From: Chondrus crispus
Lineage: Eukaryota; Rhodophyta; Florideophyceae; Gigartinales; Gigartinaceae
DNA length: 64,000 nucleotides
Assembly: GCF_000350225.1 (NCBI RefSeq)
Contig: NW_005179283.1
Span: 329,218 to 393,217 of the forward strand
Reading direction: 5' to 3'
In this document: positions 56,201 through 64,000 of the stretch, in pieces
How the letters are laid out: the number at the start of each line of letters is the position of its first letter
Position numbering within the stretch: the stretch's first letter is position 1
The notes under the pieces: model-generated
The model's input: only the letters and a program-made list of their open reading frames with translations
Told to the model about the DNA's origin: nothing
Databases searched by the model: none
Made by a program: the position numbers and the translations under genes

Positions 56201-57026
56201 GTCTTATATATTGAATCGGAGTGAAACGATTTCAGAGCACCAGGCGTATTTTCAGAGTCTTGACCAGTACCCCACGTTTCTCGCATCTGCGGGGTCGATG
56301 CAGGCGCGAATAGTACGATGTGACGGCCTCTCCGGGACGCCCCGCCCATACTCTCCCTATACTCCTACAACAAGCGCGTCCGACTTTGTTCTTAAGCCGT
56401 GGCAAAGGACCTTACTGCCTGTGAAGAACCTGGCTGTCTGGTTCGTCCAAGCCACTTAACGCACAGGGATTAACGACCAAAAGACCACGGAAGTCCCGTG
56501 CACGGCTCGGAACGAAGGAGACTGGAAGACAAGGTGGATGATACGGTGGCCAGAGGGTAGGGGATGTCCAGGAGGGAGCGCTGGGTCGGCATACATATAT
56601 CGACATAGCAGCCCCGTGCGCTGCGCTGGTGATGAGTCATGAGAAGAGATTTTAGTATAACTTACATTTCAGGGTAATGGCATATTCTATCTATTATTTA
56701 GAGAATCAGTCGCGGACGTTTCTAGAAATCCGTGGCCGGGGGACTGGGGAACGCTTCAAACACGGAAGCAGGGGGAACATACACTGGTGGAAAATATATA
56801 AGGCACCTCCTCGAAACCACCATTACTGCATGAAGATCAATGATTGCCTAGAAAATGCCTCGCGGCCCTTCAGAAAAGGAATGGGAAACACGAATATGTA
56901 ACCGGGTTTATACAATCGTGATTACTTTTCGTATTACAACACGAAAGCATGTTTAAAGGTGGTAAGAGTAAAAAAGAATCTCATCGCACTCTACGCTTCC
57001 CGCGGTATCTTGTACTTTGGTGCCTG
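56201..57026. other. Unassigned sequence
   Basis: Short open frames without motifs. The final bases CCCAT start the target duplication of the next solo LTR. Confidence 0.4.
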
Positions 57027-57031
57027 CCCAT

Positions 57032-57715
57032 TGTAGTATAACCCCCTCTGGGGCTTTTTAGTTAGATTAGATCAACAACGGGATCCAATACTGTAGAGCC
57101 CGATGATCTACAGTACTACCGCGCGTGGCCGCGTGTACCTATCGGGTACAGGGCGCACGCGTGCACACGTGCACACGTGTACGGCGCGGGACAGAACCGC
57201 GCACACACACATGTACTGTCAGGCACGATGGCTGACAGTATTACAGTACGGTCCGATCTGTACTACAGTAGTCCACTACAGTACTTCGGTACTGTAGTGT
57301 TATAGATTGTTTTGTATATTAAATATGGAGCTGACCGACCGCGGTGGAGAAGGACAAGCACGGACTTGTCACCCACCGACCGCCAAGGTCCGACATCCCG
57401 CTTATTCTAAGGGAGCGCTCGCTAACTACCTTAGAGAGGCACCGAGCGCGGGTTGAGGACGCGCGCGGCACGCCCACGAGCCGGCTCCGCCTCCGCCCGT
57501 CAGTACTGGATCGTTACCCAGTACCGCGCCGGGGCGTCGAGGCGTCAAACCGCTCGCGCGTGCCCGCGTCCTCCCCGTTCCCGCTCTACCACGCTACCCG
57601 GGCCTGCTGCCCGGTGCTGTTAGCTGGTGTCCCGCTTCACCCCCGTCTCCCCGATTGAAAAGGGTCTCGGTCGAACTGTGCATACACCCCTATCGCTGGG
57701 GGTGTTTATGCTACA
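57032..57715 (+). mobile_element. Solo LTR-B, uninterrupted copy
   Basis: 684 bp, begins TGTAGTATAACCCC, ends GGTGTTTATGCTACA, flanked by the perfect duplication CCCAT (57027-57031, 57716-57720). It contains GTATATTAAATA (TATA-like) near 57309 and a hairpin tactgtcag...ctgacagta. It is the empty-site reference for the MULE insertion in the 42697-54440 copy. No inner genes of the parent retroelement are seen in the window. Confidence 0.92.
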
Positions 57716-57862
57716 CCCATGTCCCTTGAAGACCTCAAAAACTGCCTATGCATTGAACCCACCGACTTGTGCAACGTCTGTTCTAAGATACTTTTCTAAC
57801 AAGCATGAAACACTCCTTCCACTCTTCAACTACTTTGAACTGACGGCGATTTTCGTACACCC

Positions 57863-58537
57863 TGTGGGATAACTCCTCTTGTCCCTTGTTTCGGTGAGAG
57901 GCGGAGGTCTTCGCCGAGGGAGCACGCGACACGGACGCGCGGCGCTCAAATTAACCGATACGGAAGAACTTGCGAAAAGGGAGTGGTACACGTAGCCAGT
58001 TACGCGCAATTGCTCCATGGTGCGTAAACGGAGGCGACCGGTAACGGGTTAGAGGCCAGCGGGGGCAAAATTTCCGAACGGTCGTAGATTAGGCGCGAAA
58101 GAGACAAGAGCGAGCTTGGTCCAGTTTACTGTTGGGGACAGGTATCTGGTACTAACCCCTCAGAGGGACTCCTCAGTCACGTGTACAATACAGAACCTGG
58201 GGCGTAGTGCGTGCCGGGTACTGTACACAATTAGAATGCTAACGCCACAATTACTAACTGCCGTACGAGTCTGGCCACTACACGTGTGCGCTACTGTACA
58301 CGCGTACTGGCTACAAAACTACCGCGCGGTCAACACGTGTGCTACTGTACACACGTAGCAACTACGATCTACCACACGGACGACACGTGTGCTCGCGCAC
58401 ACGTACATCACGTAACGACCGATCGGCACGCGGCGCGTGCCACGCGCACTCCCGAAACGTGGGCACTCCGCCCCACGTGTACACCGTACACGGCTGCCAG
58501 ACTAGTAACTTCTGCCCGCGCCGGTCGTTATACTGCA
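57863..58537 (+). mobile_element. Solo LTR-A copy
   Basis: About 675 bp, begins TGTGGGATAACTCC and ends GTTATACTGCA, so the outer 11 bases form a loose inverted repeat. The flanks (caccc and aacct) do not match well, so the copy is older or truncated. Its right third is three tandem units of about 50 bp starting ACACGTGTGC at 58277, 58333 and 58382. Confidence 0.7.
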
Positions 58538-58554
58538 AACCTTGCGCGCGAGAA

Positions 58555-59000
58555 TCCCCCATAGGTTCTCTATGGCGTTTAAGCTCGGCGACTTTGCAGG
58601 CCAATCCAGGGCAACAATATGTTCCTCATTAACTCATTCTCTCACAACCTTGGCTCAATGTATCGATGCAGAATCCTGTTGGAATACCCAGCTCGGTTCC
58701 AGTTCTTGATCGAGAAATGGCAACAAAAACTCTCAGAAGTATGTATGCATTTAAGAGATGTCTGACGTACTTCTAAAACCGCCAATTCGCATTTCTCACC
58801 CCCAGACAAAGCCCCCAAACCATTAACAAGCCCCCTCCTTGCTGTGTTTTGGATAAGATGGGTTCTTCACATCATACGTAATGCCGTCGGCACTCGAATC
58901 CGCCGGGGCGGTCTAAGTTAAATTTTTCTTATCACTCTTGACGACGTTGTTCCAATCCCCAGGTGTTCACGTCACCCTAACAGTCTCCGATACCACGCCA
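58555..59000 (-). pseudogene. Tc1/mariner transposase relic 3
   Basis: The minus strand reads WVFQQDSASIH (second catalytic Asp) and, about 25 residues on, ALDWPAKSPSLNAIENLWG, the diagnostic Tc1/mariner D-W-P-x-x-S-P-x-L-N-x-I-E-N block. Stops lie between them and the N-terminal half is not recognisable. The relic ends next to LTR-A. Confidence 0.8.
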
Positions 59001-59913
59001 GCCACTTTTTTATGGGCCCCATTTGTGGAACTCTCAAACTTGTTTTATACTTTAGTGCATAGGATGGTCATGGAGAATATTCCGCGCCCGTAGAGCATGT
59101 ACAGGGAGCTGTAAAGCTTGATACAGGTGATGAGACCCGGATAAACCCCTGGACGCCTCCCGAATTAAATGGGTTCACCAGTACATGTCAGCTTCCTTAG
59201 AACAACAGCCCTTTTCTTTGACCCATACGCATCTAGACAGCGGAGAAAGTTCTGATCGACAGCTCGAATGCGTTTGCGTTCCTTGGCGATGCGTTGCTGC
59301 GACCACTTGGCTCGGTGGAAGGCAAGAATTCTGCACGCTCCTCATCGCCAAAGGAAATCCACGAGGCATTTAAGGGGACGCTAAAGTTCCCAGGGGGAGC
59401 CGGGACGCATTTGATACTCTTTTAAGCATTTGAATTACGTTTTTGACGCCAAGAGCAGAACAGAGTGTTGGTGGGATGCTGGTTTGGTATAGTGCTTTAA
59501 ATATATTACCGCCTTTAAATATGCTTTGCGCTGTAATCCAAAAGCTATGCACGATTGTATAAAACCGTTTACATATGATTCTTGTTTCTCGTTCCATTTC
59601 CAAGGGGCTGCGAAGCTCTTTTCTAAAGGGTCACTGATCTTCGTCCACGCAATGCTAGTTTTGGGGGAGTGCTTTGTATTTTTCTTCACCACTGTAGAAA
59701 GGAAGGTCGGAAAGGGGAGACATTTCTGGAATTACGCCTGGAGAAATGTGAGGCAACTGTGTGACGATATTATGCATGCCGTGATTCAATAAACGAACAC
59801 GTGTAGGCAGTTTTTGTTGCACACGTGTGGAAGACTTGTGTTTACGCTTGAACAACACCCACACGCACAAGAGTATTACAGACTTTCCCTCTCTCTCGTA
59901 CTGTCCTACTACG
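59001..59913. other. Unassigned sequence left of Harbinger H2
   Basis: Minus-strand frames at 59369-59175 and 59692-59435 are charged but unrecognised. An element end matching the right end of H2 was not found, so H2 may be truncated on this side. Confidence 0.4.
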
Positions 59914-61137
59914 ATGCCAATCCGATCAAGAGCTCGGCTTCGCGACCAGACGTTGGCGAATAGTTACGCTCAGGTGGCACGATGGCGTCGGGTTGTAATT
60001 GGGCTCCTTCGCCGTCGTGGAACAAGCCCAGATCGCACATCGCTCGTCCCGATAGTGGCCTTGCGGATATACCTGTCCAACAGAAAAAACTTTACTGCAC
60101 AATTTTTGCGCCGTAATCGCATCTCAACTGCAACTTTCTCATTCAACTTTAATCAGTTCTCTTGTGAGGATTGCCTATCGCTGTTTGGGTTTAAGAAAAA
60201 ACCCATCCTTCTACTCTCGCAAATCGCGGGGTGGCCAGGGCAAAAGACGTGCACTGAGCGAAATCGGTTTGGGGTGACGCCATTTCTGGCAACCTGTATT
60301 TTATTAAGGTGTATGGCGTGTCCGTTCAGATGGAGAGACGTTGAAGAGATGTTTGGAAAGAGCGCCTCCTATTTATCTGAAAATTTCTGGGAGATGCTGG
60401 AGGCATTTCTGGAAACACATGAGAATCTAATCGTCTCCCCGTTAAACGCATCTTACCTGCAACCTAAGCTACCTTACTTTGCTGATTGTATATTCCAAAA
60501 AGCAATGCCCTGAGCAACTGCGTTGCTTTATTGACGGTACAGTAATCGGAGTGTCCAGACCTGGTAATAGCGGTTATCAGCATGCACTGCATAACGGACA
60601 TAAGCGAAAACATGCCCTTAAATACCAGGCCGTGTTGACCCCAGATGGCATGTTGCTGCATGTTTACGGACCGCTGGAAGGGAGGAAACAGGAAACATGA
60701 TTGGACTTCATATACACGTTCGGGACTAGGGTAACAGTTGCTAAATTGCATGCTGGAGGATGGTACGCATTTATGTGTTTATGGCGATAGCGGGTACAGT
60801 CGCCGCTGGTATCTTGACACACCGTTTCAGGGCTCATCCTTGTCTCCTGACCAGTCTTCTTTCAATGAAGCTATGTCCGCCGTCAGGGTAACTGTCGAAT
60901 GGATCTTTAAGGAAGCAAAACTGTACCATGACGAACTCCGTGCTGCCGGCACGCTGGACCACCCTGGATTTGAAAAGAAAACTACGCCTATTTCAAGCTC
61001 CAGTTGGTGCGTTGTATCGTGGATCGCTTCTCTTGTTGAACTTTCGAACTTGCTTTTATGGTAATCAAGTATCAAGGTACTTTCAATGCGAGCCTCCTAC
61101 ATTACAGGAGTTTATTAATTCTAGGGATCTACCTTAA
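59914..61137 (+). pseudogene. Harbinger transposase of element H2
   Basis: The ATG at 59914 opens a frame with an N-terminal helix-turn-helix-like region and GVTPFLATCILLRCMACPFR, then FGKSASYLSENFWEMLEAFL. In the next frame come CFIDGTVIGVSRPG (first Asp) and GHKRKHALKYQAV. Then LCVYGDSGYSRRW (second Asp) and AVRVTVEWIFKEAK (Glu). The tail is YFQCEPPTLQEFINSR. Three frame changes or stops break it. Better preserved than H1 (17853-18711), to which it is clearly related. Confidence 0.87.
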
Positions 61138-62663
61138 CTCCCAGTGTGGTTGCTCCTCATAAACGCTTGCAAAAGCATTCTGTGCTTCTCCAGCTCGAGC
61201 TTTCTATCCTCATCCCTCTCACGTTTACGATCTTCTCGATCTTTAGCTCTCTCCTCCATTTCATACTCCAAGCGTCTTTGTCCGAGCAGAATTCGTTTTT
61301 GTTGTATTGCAGATTGTACCTCATCGCCCTTGGCAAGCGCTTCAGTAAAAATTAAAATTTCATCCTTGAACGGGTTCATCTGGATACGTGACTTTTTGAT
61401 ACGCGGCGTTTTTTGGCATGACGAAGAAGTCGCAGCTGTGGAGTCTTCTTCGAGAGCCTCGTCAGAAGGAGAGTGCGTACGCTGTAGTGCACTGTACTCG
61501 GTGCCGGGACAGCTGTCTTAATCTCGCCGAAAATCGCGCTCGCCGCCGCCACGTGTACCACGGGTACACGTGGACTCCCCTGCCGCTCTACCGGACCTCC
61601 CCGTAGACATGTGTAATCCCTCTGCAACCCAGAGGGCCTATGGGGGCTGTACTTGGTCCCCTCGGGGTTACACCCGTTGTTTCCTAGTTATTCTAATTTA
61701 CAGTATAATTTAGCTTCGCCATTACGGCGACGGGGGACTATATAGTCAACCCGATACTCAAAGTAAAGAGGCACGAAGCCTCGGGTCTCTTACCTTGGTT
61801 TCTGGATTCCAGGTTGTAGCCTCGACTCGGTACTGGCTCGCCCATACCGACCGAGCCATCTACACCCCTGGAATCCCAACTGCCTTCCCCGCGTGCGTCG
61901 ATCACCCTGCGCGAGACCTACGTCAACTACTGTGCTCTCCGTCCTGCTAGCTCTGTTTATCTCTTATTTCCTCCCCCTTTTATTGCTGACTACCTTGCTA
62001 CTTCTCTACCGCGCAAGCCGCGCCCGGATCCCGGTTCCGGTCATCCACCGGGTGGTCTCCCGAATTTCCTTACGCGTCCGAACGCGCGTCGCTCTGCCTA
62101 CAGCCGCCACACGTGGCTGTAGTGCACGACATACGCTTGTTCGCATGGCGGCGACTTGCCGCGCCAAGTCGCTCTTTCTCGGCTTCTCGCTCTAGTGCTG
62201 CAGTACGACGCTCTTCTTTCTTACTCAATAAATCCTGCCGAGCATCCCACATTTCCGAAAGAAGCTCTTCCATTTCCCCCTGTTCTCCCCCAACACCGCT
62301 CATGAGTTGCTCAGCACGATCCTTAGTGTCAAAACGAGCTTGTAAACGCTTGTACCGATCTTGAGCGGACTTCCACGGGAGCTCAAGCGGTACTTTTCGC
62401 GTTTGATTTGCCTTAACGGCCACAACTTCAAACCGTTCTTTCGTCTCCCCGTTCGGAGATACGTGGGATTTTGCTGCACATATCTCGCGTAGAAGGAGCA
62501 GGTCGTCCTGTTTGCTAAATTTTGACCTTCTTCCTGTTTTGGATTTGGGAGCTGCTTCAACAATTGAACGCAAAGGGGTTTGAGCTAGGTCGAGGGAAGG
62601 ATTCAAGGGCTCCGGACTTGTTGGTGACGATGGCGATGGCTGCAAGGTCAGCGAGAGCTCCAT
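61134..62663 (-). pseudogene. Myb/SANT-like gene of Harbinger H2, split by a solo LTR
   Basis: The N-terminal part (62663-62132) holds KSKTGRRSKFSKQDDLLLLR and SAQDRYKRLQARFD, a Myb/SANT-type trihelix, then a charged coiled coil. The C-terminal part (61482-61134) continues with EALEEDSTAATSSS and FKDEILIFTEALAKGDEV, ending in an Arg/Glu-rich helix. Between them is an LTR-D insertion. The stop codon overlaps that of the convergent transposase in a shared TTAA (61134-61137). Confidence 0.82.
61483..62131. mobile_element. Solo LTR-D inserted in the Myb gene
   Basis: 649 bp, TGTAGTGCAC at one end and GTGCACGACA at the other, flanked by the perfect 5-bp duplication TACGC (61478-61482, 62132-62136). 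It contains a TATATA palindrome and CACGTG motifs. The right 419 bp match 35928-36346. No internal retroelement genes are present. Confidence 0.9.
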
Positions 62664-62699
62664 GATTTGGTCCGAGTACGACACAAGTTGTTGAGGGAT

Positions 62700-63030
62700 C
62701 TGAGGCGCTGTTGAGAAAATTCCTTGTAGAAGAGTCGTTGATAAAGGCCGGAAATCATCGCAGTTTTGCCTTCACATAAATCTCCCATTTCAGCAAATCG
62801 CCGGGTTCCGTGTGCGGGAATTCTGCAACTGGAATCGACACGTGTATTTAATTGCAGAATCTTATGTGAATGTTGAGTGAAATTAGTGAGTTTACGCCTG
62901 AAAAATTCACATAACATTCACACAAGATTCTGCAACTAAACAAACGTGTCAGATACAGTTCCAGAATTCCCGCACACGGAACCCGGCGAGTTTCTGAAAT
63001 GGGAGCTTTGTGTGAAGCCAAAACTGCAAT
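62700..63030. repeat. Abutting inverted ends of Harbinger elements H2 and H3
   Basis: 62730-62892 and 62895-63025 are inverted, imperfect copies of each other (shared gggttccgtgtgcgggaatt and attgcagaatctt). They meet near 62893 and are the outer regions of two related elements placed head to head. Confidence 0.75.
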
Positions 63031-63064
63031 GACTTCCTGATTTTCCGCCATTTCGATCGACTTA

Positions 63065-63112
63065 TCTGCACCACATCTGCTGAACAGCGCCTCTGAGGCA
63101 CTGTTCAGCAGA
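63065..63112. repeat. Hairpin with 15-bp arms
   Basis: ACATCTGCTGAACAG and its reverse complement flank a 13-base loop, upstream of the H3 Myb gene. Confidence 0.8.
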
Positions 63113-63157
63113 TGTGTTCCAGATCCCTCGACAAGCTGTGCCGTAACCAGCCCAGTC

Positions 63158-64000
63158 ATGGAGCTCCCTCCCGTCTTCCAGCCATCACCAACGTCACAAA
63201 CGGAACTAAACTCCTTGAATGCTCCCCTGGACCTATCTCCACCCGCCCTGCGCTCACCCGTTGTAGCACTCCGAAAATTATGCACAGGAAGAAAGTCTAA
63301 ATTTAGCAAACAGGATGACTCGCTTCTTCTGCGCGAAGTTTGTGCAGCAAAAGCACATGTATCTCCGAACGGGGAGACAAAAGAACGGTTCGAAATCGTG
63401 GCTGTGAAGGCAAATCAGACGGGAAAGATTTTGTTTGAGCTGACCAGGAAGTCGGCGCAAGATCGGTACAAGCCTCTATAGGCTCGTCTTGACACTCATG
63501 ATCGCATTGAGGAAGTAATGACCTGCGTTGGAGGAGAACAATTGTTCTTAAGGGGAAATGGAAGAGCTCCTTTCAGAAATGCGGGATGCCCGGCAAGATT
63601 TATTGAGTAGGAAAGAGGAGCACCGTACTGCTGCATTGGAGCGAGAGGCCGAAAAAGAGCGACTCGGTGCAGCTATTCGACAACACGCGAACAAGCTTAT
63701 TTTCTCTTCATCTGAGGAGACACTTGAAGAAGACTCAACACCTAAGTTGTCGTCCTCCAACAGGAGGACACCACGCAGCAAAAAGCCGCGTATACAGACG
63801 GACCCCTCAAAAGACGACATTTTGATATTTACTGAGGCGCTTGAGAAAGGAGGTAAAGCACAAACCGAAATGCAAAATGAAAGATTTGTGCTTGAAAAAG
63901 GATGTTTGGGGTTCGAGAGAGAGGAGTGGGATAAAGATCGAGAAGAGCGTAGGCGTGAGAGGGATGAGGACAGAAAACTGGAATTGGAGAAGTATAGATT
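63158..64000 (+). pseudogene. Myb/SANT-like gene of Harbinger H3, runs off the window
   Basis: It begins MELPPVFQPSPTSQTELNSL and continues GRKSKFSKQDDSLLLREVC, then VSPNGETKERFEIVAVKANQ and ELTRKSAQDRYKPL, homologous to the H2 gene. An in-frame stop follows PL, and the later homologous parts (ALEREAEKERLGAAIRQHAN, DDILIFTEALEKGGK) lie in another frame, so it is damaged. It shows the uninterrupted form of the region where LTR-D entered the H2 gene. Confidence 0.8.

Noticed and set aside
57032-57715. LTR-B copies at 54005-54440 and 57032-57715 as the two LTRs of one element
   Set aside because: Each copy has its own different 5-bp target duplication (CGGGG and CCCAT), so they are independent solo LTRs.
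61483-62131. LTR-D as a MITE because of its 10-bp inverted termini
   Set aside because: TG...CA ends and a 5-bp duplication fit a solo LTR better, though a short non-autonomous element cannot be fully excluded.

Overview
The window looks like nuclear DNA of a red alga, most like a florideophyte such as Chondrus. This is inferred from GC-rich, intron-poor genes packed in a short gene island beside long transposon-filled DNA; no marker gene in the window proves it. Two runs of exactly 100 N show it is a draft scaffold.

Gene island (1-8.6 kb). Three genes are convincing host genes: an intronless OSCA/CSC1/TMEM63-type mechanosensitive cation channel (849-3221, +), a three-exon cyclophilin with a Src-like N-myristoylation sequence (4689-5650, -), and a Wss1-type DNA-protein-crosslink metalloprotease with a C-terminal SUMO-interacting motif (7712-8419, -). 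A small MITE and a 25-bp minisatellite follow.

Transposon region, left part (10.2-28 kb). A young Ty1/copia element (10268-17325) has LTRs about 98% identical and a 5-bp target duplication, and carries an extra stretch coding two C2H2 zinc fingers. Twenty bases on lies a PIF/Harbinger element (17351-20037) with transposase and Myb-like genes. Broken piggyBac-like and Tc1/mariner transposases follow.

Middle (28-42 kb). This part holds a scaffold gap beside a 473-bp palindrome and a run of unrecognised, mostly decayed reading frames. One has a 2-oxoglutarate dioxygenase-like signature and one a Tudor-like patch. An intact-looking gene of unknown function (34964-35935, -) starts inside LTR-derived DNA. 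Minisatellites fill much of the rest.

Nested block (42.4-56.2 kb). Target duplications allow the insertion order to be read. An LTR-A copy was entered by a solo LTR-B (42697-54440, duplication CGGGG). That was entered by a Mutator-like element (42994-53995, 9-bp duplication TAGATTGTT) whose inverted ends are degenerate 30-bp arrays. The Mutator-like element was then hit twice: by another solo LTR-B (44390-45059, duplication GTCTT) and by a 5.9-kb transposon with 826-bp terminal inverted repeats (45898-51787). That last element encodes a DDE transposase, a YqaJ/lambda-exonuclease-like nuclease and a cysteine-rich finger, and is the most unusual system seen here.

Right end (56-64 kb). Two more solo LTRs (57032-57715 and 57863-58537) precede a Tc1/mariner relic. 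A PIF/Harbinger element follows whose Myb gene is split by a further solo LTR (61483-62131, duplication TACGC). It sits head to head with a related Harbinger element that runs off the window.
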